DNA of 64,000 nucleotides. Origin: Candidatus Accumulibacter propinquus (GTDB taxonomy: Bacteria; Pseudomonadota; Gammaproteobacteria; Burkholderiales; Rhodocyclaceae). Numbering within the stretch: the first letter of the stretch is position 1; each line of letters begins with the position of its first letter. The stretch spans positions 62,001 through 126,000 of the forward strand of contig JADKBU010000011.1 in NCBI GenBank assembly GCA_016714935.1, given 5' to 3'. This document shows, piece by piece, positions 17,759 through 25,627 of this stretch. A model generated the notes under the pieces. That model made no database searches, was not told where the DNA came from, and saw only the letters and a list, made by a program, of their open reading frames with translations. A program made the translations under genes and the position numbers.

Positions 17759-18695
17759 ACGCCATCAGGCGATCAAGACGCGCCTTCAGCAGGTCGGCAG
17801 TCGACATGGACGCAAGTTTCTGCAACGCGTCCTGCAGGGACTCGCCGAGGTTCTGCGCCATCGTCAAATGGTCACGATGGGCGCCACCCGTCGGTTCCTC
17901 AACGATCCTGTCGATCAAGCCCAGGGATTTGAGACGCGGCGCGGTGATGCCCATGATTTCAGCCGCCTCGCTCGCTTTTTCGGCACTCTTCCACAGGATC
18001 GATGCGCAGCCCTCCGGCGAAATGACCGAATAGGTCGAGTACTGCAGCATCTGCACCAGATCGCCGACGCCAATCGCCAGCGCACCGCCTGATCCCCCCT
18101 CGCCGATGATCGTGACGATAAGCGGCACCTGCAGTTCAGCCATCACGTAGAGATTGCGGCCGATTGCCTCGGACTGGCCACGCTCTTCGGCGTCGATGCC
18201 CGGATACGCCCCAGGTGTATCGATGAAAGTCAGCACCGGAATGCCGAACTTTTCGGCCAGGCGCATCAGCCGCAAGGCCTTCCTGTAGCCCTCCGGGCGA
18301 GGCATACCGAAGTTGCGGAAGATCTTCTCCTTGGTATCGCGCCCCTTCTGGTGACCGATCACCATCACCGGCTCATCGTTGAGTCGCGCCAGCCCACCGA
18401 CGATCGCGTGATCGTCGGCGAAGGCCCGGTCACCATGCAGTTCCTCGAAGTCGGTAAAGATCAGTCGCAGGTAATCGAGCGTGTAAGGTCGCTGAGGATG
18501 ACGCGCCACCTGGCAAATCTGCCACGCGGAAAGTTTGGAGTAGATCTCCTCGGCCAGGGTCTGGCCCTTCTGTTCCAGACGCTTGATCTCTTCCGAAATG
18601 TCGACGGCGGAATCGTCCTGCGTCAAGCGCAAAGCCTCGATCTTGCTTTCGAGGTCGGCTATGGGTTGTTCAAAGTCGAGGAAACTGGTTTTCAT
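17733..18695 (-). CDS. accA: Acetyl-CoA carboxylase carboxyltransferase subunit alpha
   Basis: With AccD it forms the carboxyltransferase that makes malonyl-CoA for fatty-acid synthesis. Visible family features are KTSFLDFEQPI at the N-terminus, GDRAFADDHAIVGGLA, GHQKGRDTKEK, the crotonase-fold core TFIDTPGAYPGIDAEERGQ and GEGGSGGALAIGVGD. The ATG at 18695 gives 320 aa, the family length; a TTG three codons upstream is less likely. Confidence 0.96.
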   Translation of the reverse strand: MKTSFLDFEQPIADLESKIEALRLTQDDSAVDISEEIKRLEQKGQTLAEEIYSKLSAWQICQVARHPQRPYTLDYLRLIFTDFEELHGDRAFADDHAIVGGLARLNDEPVMVIGHQKGRDTKEKIFRNFGMPRPEGYRKALRLMRLAEKFGIPVLTFIDTPGAYPGIDAEERGQSEAIGRNLYVMAELQVPLIVTIIGEGGSGGALAIGVGDLVQMLQYSTYSVISPEGCASILWKSAEKASEAAEIMGITAPRLKSLGLIDRIVEEPTGGAHRDHLTMAQNLGESLQDALQKLASMSTADLLKARLDRLMAYGRVKEQA

Positions 18696-18808
18696 CAAGC
18701 CCAACCATCTTGCAGACGTGCTGCCATCAAAGCCTGCTATTCTAACCCGAAAGGGCAGCCATCCGCCTTGCTAGCTGGCGCGCACCGCTGCAGCCCGGAA
18801 CTCGGCCT

Positions 18809-19426
18809 TCAGTATTCGACAGGCAGCGGATCGAGGCTGCGCCAGAGATACCAGGTCGCCACCGAACGCCAGGGTCGCCAGCGCTCGCCATGTTCGACCA
18901 GAAGCCGTCGCCCCGGCCGCTCGCCGCGGCAATAATGCCGGGCCACCGCCTTCTGCAGGCCGATGTCGTCGAGCGGGAAAACATCGGGACGCAGCTGGTT
19001 GAAGATCAGAAACATCTCGGCGGACCACACGCCGATGCCGCGCACCGCGGTCAGTTCGCTGATGATCTCGGCATCACTCATCGCCGACCAGTGATCGTCG
19101 TGGATCTGTCGTTCATCGAAATGTCGCGCAAGATCGACCACATACTCGACCTTGCGCGCCGACAGACCGCAGGCGCGCAGGCTTGCGGGTTCGCGCATCA
19201 ACAACTCCGAAGCGGTTACCGCGGGCAAGACCGCCAGCAAACGTGTCCACACGCTGTCGGCGGCCTTCACCGAAATCTGCTGACCGACGATGGAGCGCAC
19301 CAGGGTCGCGAAGGGGTCGCCGCGGGAAACCAGCATACCGCCGGCAAAGTGCTCGACGAACTGAGCCAGCACAGGATCGGCTTTCGCCAGGTCCACGGAA
19401 GCCTGCTGCCAGTACGTAGGGGTCAT
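18809..19426 (-). CDS. DNA-3-methyladenine glycosylase II (AlkA family, HhH-GPD)
   Basis: Base-excision repair glycosylase for alkylated purines. The HhH-GPD core is clear: IVGQQISVKAADSVW, the hairpin VRGIGVWSAEMFLIF, and the catalytic Asp in PLDDIGLQKAVARHY. A Trp-rich C-terminus (RWRPWRSVATWYLWR) is typical. The start is uncertain: the ATG at 19426 (MTPTYWQQAS) matches related proteins, while in-frame upstream starts reach 19495. It lies just upstream of accA on the same strand, as in related genomes. Confidence 0.88.
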   Translation of the reverse strand: MTPTYWQQASVDLAKADPVLAQFVEHFAGGMLVSRGDPFATLVRSIVGQQISVKAADSVWTRLLAVLPAVTASELLMREPASLRACGLSARKVEYVVDLARHFDERQIHDDHWSAMSDAEIISELTAVRGIGVWSAEMFLIFNQLRPDVFPLDDIGLQKAVARHYCRGERPGRRLLVEHGERWRPWRSVATWYLWRSLDPLPVEY

Positions 19427-19549
19427 TTGCCGTTGCACGTCGACGGCAGCGGGCATGAACATGGAATCCGACAGGGAGGGGCGGAGTGTACCCACCCTTA
19501 CCCGACCCTGAACAAAACGGCGCTGGTCAGTAAGGGAGCGTGGTTCCGG

Positions 19550-20050
19550 TCAGGCGCGTTTCCGCTCCTTTTCCTTGGCCTTGGCCTTGCGCCGAACAGC
19601 GTCGACCTCAGGGGGACGATAGACCAGCACCGGCACGCTGGAGTGGGTCAACACCCGGTAGGTTTCACTGCCGAGCAGCAGCGATGACAGACCGCCGCGG
19701 CCGTGCTTGGACATGAAGATAAGATCGCAATTGCAATCGTCGGCGACGTTCACGATTGCTTCCCACGGCGTATCGCTGACCACTGCCAGTGTCGTACACT
19801 CGACCCCGGCGTCCTTGCATAATTTCTTGATGAAACCCAGATACTCCTTGGATTTGCCATCGGAACCCGAAACCAGGCGGTCCAGCACGGCGGGTTCGAC
19901 GAGATCGCCGTAATTTTCAGGATTTCCCACCGGTTTGGCGTACAAGGCGGTGATCGTGGCATTGGCTGCCTTGGCAAAAACGACCGCGCGTTCTGCGGTG
20001 TCTCGGGACAATTGGCTGCCATCTGTCGGCAGCAATATACGCTGGAACAT
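19550..20050 (-). CDS. Universal stress protein (UspA family)
   Basis: 166-aa single Usp domain. It starts MFQRILLPTDGSQLS, with the nucleotide-contacting Asp, and ends with a Gly-rich ATP-binding loop SKHGRGGLSSLLLGSET. A highly charged Lys/Arg/Glu tail (RRKAKAKEKERKRA) is unusual. GGGAGA lies 7 nt before the ATG at 20050. It is probably monocistronic; the client process is not apparent. Confidence 0.93.
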   Translation of the reverse strand: MFQRILLPTDGSQLSRDTAERAVVFAKAANATITALYAKPVGNPENYGDLVEPAVLDRLVSGSDGKSKEYLGFIKKLCKDAGVECTTLAVVSDTPWEAIVNVADDCNCDLIFMSKHGRGGLSSLLLGSETYRVLTHSSVPVLVYRPPEVDAVRRKAKAKEKERKRA

Positions 20051-20290
20051 TCTTGTCTCCCACGGGTTGGCGCCGATCACTGCTATTCGGCGCGCGTGAT
20101 GATAGCTTAATTTCATCCATCAACGGCGGATCCCGCCACAAAAAAGGGGGTACCCGCCGTAATCGGAGAGCGGCTGCCTTTCGACCACCGCTGCGACCAG
20201 GTCAAATCCGCCGACAGCCAGAACTCAGCAATGGCCGCCACGACATTCCAGGGAAAGTGTGGTTTCTCTCCTCCTCACTCTATCGACGGC

Positions 20291-22501
20291 CTATTCCTGC
20301 ATGGCCATGAGTTCCTTGTCGGAGTAGCGCAAGCGCAAGGCCAGCACCTTGGCGACCGCCTCGACCAAGTGAAATGCCAGCCGCTTGTGCTCCTCCTTGA
20401 GTTTCTCGAACTGCTCGCGTTGCAGCACGTAAAGTTCGGTGTCTTCCAGCGCCGTCGCATCGTTGAAGCGTGTCATCTGTGAAAGGAACGCCATACCACC
20501 GAAGAAGTCACCACGCCCGTAGGTCAGGGCGTGATGGCCAGCCGACTCTCCTGAACTCGGCAGCGTGATCCGTACCGCCCCCTTGCGTATCACGTAGAGC
20601 TCATTACCGGGATCGCCAAAGGAATAAACCTTTTCGTCCTTGGCCAAGGAGCGTTTCTCCAGGCACGCCTCAAGGTCGATCAGGGTCTCTTCCTTGTGAT
20701 CGCTGAAGAGTTCGAGATCGTCGAGGTCCAGCGCTTCGACATCGGACTGCTGCGTCGGGCTCTGACCAAGGATCTGGTCCTCGACCCACTCGACCGCGTC
20801 GTCGAGTTCCGGAAAGACCTTGACATGTTCGGTCATGGTCGTGAGTTCCATCTGGTCGAAGAACTCCGCGATATTGCGGCCATTCGGCAAAGCATGCGAC
20901 AAACTGCTGAAGATCAGGAAGGCGTCGCGCTCGATCAGCGAATCGCGAATCTGGCTCAACAGATGCACGGCCGTGACATCTACCGACTGCACGCGCCGCA
21001 TGTCGAGCAGAATGTAGCGGCGCTTGCCGAGTTCAGGCTCAAGGGCCGTGTACAACTGGTCCTTGGTGCCGAAAAACAGGCCGCCCTGCAACTCGAGGAT
21101 GATCGTCTGACCGGCTTGCTTCTCGAGCAGTTCCATGTCCTGGCGCAGGCGCACGCGCTTCGAAAAGCGGCTGCCACCGTCGACCTTGCGACGGATCACG
21201 GTGCTGCTCAGTTGTTCGCGAATGAACAGGAACATGGCCAGGGCAATACCGACGCCCGATGCCGCGATCAGGCTGTAACCCACCGCCACGGCGACCACCG
21301 CGACGATGACGATGAAATCCATCATGGTCCACGGCGATTCGAGCAGGTGCAGACTGTGCCGGTCGATCATCCGCACCCCGACGATGATCAGGATGCCGGC
21401 CAGTGCACCTACCGGGATCCAGGCGATGAATGCGCCCAGGGCAAGAAACGCCACCAGCGACATGACGCCTTCGACGACCCCGGAGACCCGCGTCTGGCCA
21501 CCGCTCGCCAGATTGACCAGGGTTGCACCCATCTGGCCTGCACCCGGCATGCCGCCGGCGCACGCGGAAGCCACATTCCCCAGCCCCTGGGCAATCAGCT
21601 CGCGGTTGGAATCGTGGCGGCTACGCGTCAAGGCATCGAGCACGACGGCCGTCTTGAGCGTATCGATCGAAAGCAGAACCGCGAGGGTAAACGCGGTTCC
21701 GAGCAGGCTGCCGATCTGACTCAACTTGAGTTCGCCGATTTCCTGCCAACGCCCGGTAATCGCCTCGAACATGCTTGATGCGGTGCCGCCGAGCGGACCG
21801 ATGATCAGCTTGTTGCCCTCAATGACGAGTAGCGATTCGTCCATCGAGGCGAGTCCGAAGTAGGCCAGCACGCCGGCCAGCAGCCCGAGAATGGCTGCCG
21901 GGATGGCGCGCGTCAACAGCGGGGCACAGACCATCACCCCGGCGGTGACGGCTCCGATCACCGCGCTCTGCCACTGCCAGAGTTCCGGCGAGATCAGGGC
22001 GCGCCACCAGGAAGTGCCGCCGGGAACGCCGAGAAACTTCGGAATCTGGCTGCCGATGATGATCAGGCCGACGCCGGTGAGATAGCCACTGACCACCGGA
22101 AAGGGAATGTACTTGATCAGGCTGCCAATGCCCATGAAACCCAGGAGCAACTGCACCAGCCCCGACACCAGACCGAGCGCCGTCAACATCAGAACGATCG
22201 ATGGCGCCGCAACACCGTGCTGCACGAGTTCGATCGCAAAGGCCGAGAGTACTGCCGCAGCCGGCGCACACGGCGCAGTGATCAGGCGATTGGTGCCGCC
22301 AAGCGCCGGTGCCACCAACCCGAGGGCGGTCGCCCCGAGGATGCCGGCGAGAGCGCCCAGACCAGCGTAAGCCGGTCCGATAGCCGCATAGATGGTAACG
22401 CCAAAGGCGATCGCCGACGGCAGGGCGACCAGCATTGCTGCAAGACCGCCCCAGAAATCACCGACCAGCTTGTCATTCTTGAACTTGATTGCCAGTTCCA
22501 T
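20291..22501 (-). CDS. SulP-family anion transporter with STAS and cyclic-nucleotide-binding domains
   Basis: 736 aa in three parts. Residues 1-430 form a SulP (SLC26) membrane domain with about 12 segments (GGLAAMLVALPSAIAFG at the start, GMPGAGQMGATLVNLASGGQTRVSG in the centre). A STAS domain covers about 455-570 (ILELQGGLFFGTKDQLY, DMRRVQSVDVTAVHLL). A cNMP-binding domain covers about 620-736 (FGDPGNELYVIRKGAVRI, YGRGDFFGGMAFLS). The transported anion (sulfate, bicarbonate or other) cannot be told. The fused effector domain suggests allosteric control by cAMP or c-di-GMP-like nucleotides, but the Arg of the phosphate-binding cassette is not obvious. Confidence 0.9.
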   Translation of the reverse strand: MELAIKFKNDKLVGDFWGGLAAMLVALPSAIAFGVTIYAAIGPAYAGLGALAGILGATALGLVAPALGGTNRLITAPCAPAAAVLSAFAIELVQHGVAAPSIVLMLTALGLVSGLVQLLLGFMGIGSLIKYIPFPVVSGYLTGVGLIIIGSQIPKFLGVPGGTSWWRALISPELWQWQSAVIGAVTAGVMVCAPLLTRAIPAAILGLLAGVLAYFGLASMDESLLVIEGNKLIIGPLGGTASSMFEAITGRWQEIGELKLSQIGSLLGTAFTLAVLLSIDTLKTAVVLDALTRSRHDSNRELIAQGLGNVASACAGGMPGAGQMGATLVNLASGGQTRVSGVVEGVMSLVAFLALGAFIAWIPVGALAGILIIVGVRMIDRHSLHLLESPWTMMDFIVIVAVVAVAVGYSLIAASGVGIALAMFLFIREQLSSTVIRRKVDGGSRFSKRVRLRQDMELLEKQAGQTIILELQGGLFFGTKDQLYTALEPELGKRRYILLDMRRVQSVDVTAVHLLSQIRDSLIERDAFLIFSSLSHALPNGRNIAEFFDQMELTTMTEHVKVFPELDDAVEWVEDQILGQSPTQQSDVEALDLDDLELFSDHKEETLIDLEACLEKRSLAKDEKVYSFGDPGNELYVIRKGAVRITLPSSGESAGHHALTYGRGDFFGGMAFLSQMTRFNDATALEDTELYVLQREQFEKLKEEHKRLAFHLVEAVAKVLALRLRYSDKELMAMQE

Positions 22502-22696
22502 AAGCGCAGGCCCTTTCAGTCCGACATCAATAAATGCCTCGCCGCAGGCACTATGGCCTGCTCGAGCCCAAGCGACGCGGCTCCCAAAAGCACGCGACCC
22601 AGACTAAACAGCCTGGGCCATCTTCGATCGTAACACGATTAGCCGCTTTTCCGACGGCAGGCGGAAACCCGACAACGTGGTGCCGGGTGCCTGCCG

Positions 22697-22719
22697 AACA
22701 AAGCGGGAAACGATCCCGC
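22697..22719 (-). terminator. Possible terminator after the DUF47-like pair
   Basis: On the minus strand GCGGGA (22714-22719) pairs with TCCCGC (22703-22708) across a 5-nt loop, followed by TTTGTT. It lies about 55 nt beyond the stop of the downstream PhoU-like gene. The stem is short and the T-run is interrupted. Confidence 0.45.
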
Positions 22720-22772
22720 CCGCACGCTGCCGGGCAAGACGAGCTGCGCGATCTGCGCAGGCTGTCGAGGAG

Positions 22773-23489
22773 TCAGTGAGAATCTCTTGAACCGGCAGTG
22801 GGCAGAGCGACCGCACGGCTGGCTCGCAGCGCCTTGTCGATGCTCTCCGCCTGGTCCGCCACACGGTCGATTTCCTCGACAAGTTGCGCCAGCGATAACT
22901 GCATCTTGAGTTCCAGTGTTTCATCACCGAAGATCTTCTTGAGCAGTTGCATTGATAGACGGTCGGCCTGGCTTTCGTACCAAGCAACGCCCTGCGTTTC
23001 GGCAACCGATGAGGGCTGTTCCCACCACAGCATCGACGGGCGGTAGCTCTCGATCAGCGCATCCACCGCCGCACAGACATCGTCCGCCAATTCCTGCATG
23101 CCCTCGACCAGATACCCCGGTACGCAACGGCCAGGGCCTGAAAACCCCGATTCGATGGCGAAACCCGTCACCTGTCGCTTCATATCCTTCAGCAGGCGAC
23201 CAACACCGGTCAGGGGATCGATCATTTCAGCAACTAGGTCACCTAGAGTCGACTGCGGACGCACCCCGGTTTCGAGCCTCTGCTGCATGTCGTCGAGCGT
23301 GCGCATGTGCTCGGCAATGCTTCGGGCCTGCCGCCAGCAGCCCCCGTCAGGACCTGTATGCAGGTAGGCATCCACCGCCTCCCTGAAAATGCCGGTAGCG
23401 CCTGCTATCGCATCAAGATAGCCTTCCAGATCGCTTTCTATCGCCCTCGAGATGGACGGCCTCTCTGCCGTTTGCACATGAGTTTCCAC
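22773..23489 (-). CDS. PhoU/DUF47-like helical protein (second of a pair)
   Basis: About 238 aa, almost entirely alpha-helical, with a C-terminal half resembling DUF47/PhoU-like regulators of Pit transporters (QLLKKIFGDETLELKMQLSLAQLVEEIDRVADQAESIDKA, read in segments). PhoU-like proteins bind metal clusters and modulate phosphate uptake. I chose the GTG at 23489 because AGGAG lies 8 nt before it; an upstream ATG at 23591 abuts the preceding gene. It follows another helical protein of the same kind by about 100 nt, and both lie downstream of a sigma54-type promoter shared in design with the CHAD and pitA genes. The family assignment is by pattern, not alignment. Confidence 0.6.
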   Translation of the reverse strand: METHVQTAERPSISRAIESDLEGYLDAIAGATGIFREAVDAYLHTGPDGGCWRQARSIAEHMRTLDDMQQRLETGVRPQSTLGDLVAEMIDPLTGVGRLLKDMKRQVTGFAIESGFSGPGRCVPGYLVEGMQELADDVCAAVDALIESYRPSMLWWEQPSSVAETQGVAWYESQADRLSMQLLKKIFGDETLELKMQLSLAQLVEEIDRVADQAESIDKALRASRAVALPTAGSRDSH

Positions 23490-23592
23490 AATGACTTCTC
23501 CTGCTTGAAGTAAAAAACTGGAGCCTGACACGCCTTGGGTACCTTGCCCTGGACGGTCAACCCTTCTTGAAATACCTGCCATGGCTTTCATC

Positions 23593-24366
23593 TCAACTGG
23601 TCACCAACGGTGGCGAGATCGGTGAGCACATGCCGGTTCTGGCATTCTGGTCGTGCAGGCCGGCAGAAAGCTGCCGTGACCATCCTTTGAGGATGGCCCC
23701 TGCGCCCGAAAGTTCCTGCGCGATGTCGTTCAGGTTCTCGTAGAGTTCGTACAGCCAGTAGTACGTACGGCCAGGGGATCTCCCTTCCGCAGGCACCGAC
23801 GACTGATCCCGAGACGACACCGGGGATTGATCCGCCCTCCCCCAGAGAGTCTGGGCTCGATAGCGGCCCAGCACATGCCTGCTCGCCATCGCTTCATCGG
23901 CATCGCATTCGGCTGCAGGAGACCCATTGGCCAGCCTGGCGTAGCCATGCTGCAGGCTCTCTGCGGCTTTTTGAATCACTCCCAGCATCTGACCGGCAAC
24001 TTCGTCGGGACCGGACAGCAACTGATGAAAGCTGCGTGCAGTGCGGAACAGGCCCGCAGCGGCCCGATCCAGGGTTTCCATGGTCCAGTGAATCTCTTCT
24101 ATTCCGGAGCGCAGTTCAAGCATCGAGTCAACGGCCGCACGATTGCGCCGCTGCAGTTCCTCCCGACGCTGCTCCAGATCCAGCAAGCGAAGCGAATGCG
24201 CGGATTCCTTCCCCTGCAAAACCTCGCTGGCAGTCCTGGCCAGATTGACCACCATTCTTGCCTGCTGGTCGATCATGCTGAAGAAGTCGGGGGTCTCGGC
24301 AGGAAAAGCAGGCGGGCGAACTCTCTGCACAAATTGCGGAATGGCGATGGTTGTCACGGCATTCAC
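23593..24366 (-). CDS. PhoU/DUF47-like helical protein (first of a pair)
   Basis: 257 aa. The N-terminus (PDFFSMIDQQARMVVNLARTASEVL) closely resembles the opening of DUF47 proteins (FF-LLEEQA-----A---L). Helices with an acidic/His pattern follow (EEIHWTMETLDRAAAGLFRTA). A 40-residue Ser/Arg-rich insert (SPVSSRDQSSVPAEGRS) interrupts the fold before the last helices. The start may be the GTG at 24366 or, with a better AGGTGA site, the GTG three codons in at 24357. The gene lies about 90 nt downstream of the predicted sigma54 start site. A role in phosphate/polyphosphate control is inferred from family resemblance and from the shared promoter design. Confidence 0.6.
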   Translation of the reverse strand: MNAVTTIAIPQFVQRVRPPAFPAETPDFFSMIDQQARMVVNLARTASEVLQGKESAHSLRLLDLEQRREELQRRNRAAVDSMLELRSGIEEIHWTMETLDRAAAGLFRTARSFHQLLSGPDEVAGQMLGVIQKAAESLQHGYARLANGSPAAECDADEAMASRHVLGRYRAQTLWGRADQSPVSSRDQSSVPAEGRSPGRTYYWLYELYENLNDIAQELSGAGAILKGWSRQLSAGLHDQNARTGMCSPISPPLVTS

Positions 24367-24464
24367 CTGTATTCTGCTTCGCGGAGGGCGGAAGGGTCAT
24401 CAAGACAAGAAGGGTCGGTCAGCGGGAGCGCCCTTGAGCACATCTGCTCTCCCAACATGGATTA

Positions 24465-24480
24465 AGCACAAATCGAGCCA
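24465..24480 (-). promoter_or_regulatory. Sigma54 -24/-12 promoter of the DUF47-like pair
   Basis: On the minus strand TGGCTCGATTTGTGCT has GG and GC exactly 10 bp apart and matches TGGCACNNNNNTTGCT at most positions. It nearly equals the element before the CYTH-CHAD gene. It lies about 100 nt before the start codon and 77 bp downstream of the proximal conserved box. Confidence 0.75.
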
Positions 24481-24556
24481 CACAGATGTAATTCTATACT
24501 ATCGTTTAAAAGCAACGACATGGATGCTGAACACAGGGCTTTCGGGAAGGACCCCG

Positions 24557-24677
24557 GGGTGCAACAAAACGCTGGCACCGAACCCGCAAATTCCTGAATC
24601 GGCTCCCTGTTTATGCTTTAATACAGAGACTTAGGAGATTTTGAAGGACTTGAGACCAGGCAACGAAGCGTTACACC
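24557..24677 (-). promoter_or_regulatory. Upstream activator boxes, copy A
   Basis: Proximal box GGGTGCAACAAAACG at 24557-24571 and distal box CGAAGCGTTACACC at 24664-24677 (plus-strand reading), 107 bp start to start. The proximal box is identical over 15 bases to the one at 27306-27320. Both boxes share the core YGTWRCACC when read on the minus strand. They are the likely binding sites of an NtrC-family activator. Confidence 0.7.
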
Positions 24678-25034
24678 GTGACGCCCTGAACGGCAGCCTT
24701 GCCTGTGGCCGCCCGCCATCGTCGCCATCCGAGGGAACACACCGATCAACGCCGGCCCGCAACCAACGGGAGGCTGCACCTGCCAAGGCAGGCGCTCACC
24801 TCTGCAGGCACTTCTTGGGCGTGCGCCCTGTACCCTGGAGATAAATGTCATGGTCGGCCATGGTTGGCCGACCATGACTGGTGGGGCCAGTCGCGCCGGG
24901 GAAGATGCTCTGGCGAACAGTCGGCTGCCGCGGCCCAATGCTTTCCATTCGAATGCCGAGCAAGCTCAGCCTGGGGTCCACTCCGGGCGCGTGATTTCGC
25001 CAGGCTTGAGGCCTGCAAGCCTGGCTGCTCCTCT
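24678..25034. other. Intergenic region with a 13-bp perfect hairpin
   Basis: No gene is recognised in this stretch between activator box A and the IS630 orfA stop. A perfect inverted repeat (24848-24860 with 24865-24877, 4-nt loop) lies 157 nt past the orfA stop; it has no T-run, so it may be an IS-end remnant or mRNA structure. Frames here are shadows with no family resemblance, and no catalytic DDE part of a transposase is present. Confidence 0.5.
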
Positions 25035-25511
25035 CTATTCCGGCATGGGCGTCGGAGAGGTTGGTTGCGTCCGCCGGGGCCACTCGCGCCGATTCGCCTT
25101 CCAGACCTGGCCCTGCTCCTTCAGGGCACTCTGCACGAGCCACAACGACACTTGCACGCCGTGCTCCGCCGAAAAGCGAGTTCGCAATTGAGGGGCCGTA
25201 ACGGCCCCTTCCTGTACCCAGATGCATAGCAATTGCCTATGGGTTTCGGACAGCTTGCGAGGCGCGCCGCTACGCGGCAGGTCACGTAGCCCTTCGAAGC
25301 TTCTCGCCAGCCAGGCATCCCGATGACAGGCTACGGTTTCCTTGTGTATGTTCTGCTCCGCCGCAACTCCCGCCACCGACTTTCCCTCGCCGAGCAGAAG
25401 CACCGTCCGCGCTCGGCGACGCTCCCGCCAGTCGCTACCGCTCTCGTCTATCTGCGTCAGTTGGCGGCGTTGCTCCGCGGTGAGGGTCAAAGTCTTCGCT
25501 TTACGGGACAT
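25035..25511 (-). mobile_element. IS630-family transposase orfA (HTH part only)
   Basis: 158 aa. Two helix-turn-helix units typical of the N-terminal half of IS630/ISRj transposases are visible (LTAEQRRQLTQIDESG, RRRARTVLLLGEGKSVAGVAAEQ, then GAPRKLSE and a winged-helix end WLVQSALKEQGQVWKANRREW). The DDE catalytic orfB, which normally follows by frameshift or overlap, is absent in the 400 bases downstream, so this is a remnant or a domesticated DNA-binding protein. The ATG at 25511 begins MSRKAKTLTLT; the upstream extension has no support. It interrupts the phosphate region between the DUF47-like pair and CYTH-CHAD. Confidence 0.75.
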
Positions 25512-25627
25512 GGGCAGTTTTCCGGGAGGTTGGAGCGGCAATGAAATGGGCGAACGCTTGGTCGACAGCACGGGGCTCGTCGGGTGACACCTGCCGGCAG
25601 GCTCCGACAACAGAGTTGCAGCGACGA

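Noticed and set aside
22773..24366. Phasin (PHA granule) proteins
   Set aside because: Helical and similar in size, but the N-terminal FF-x-LL-x-QA pattern and the shared promoter with pitA fit DUF47/PhoU-like proteins better; no phasin motif is visible.
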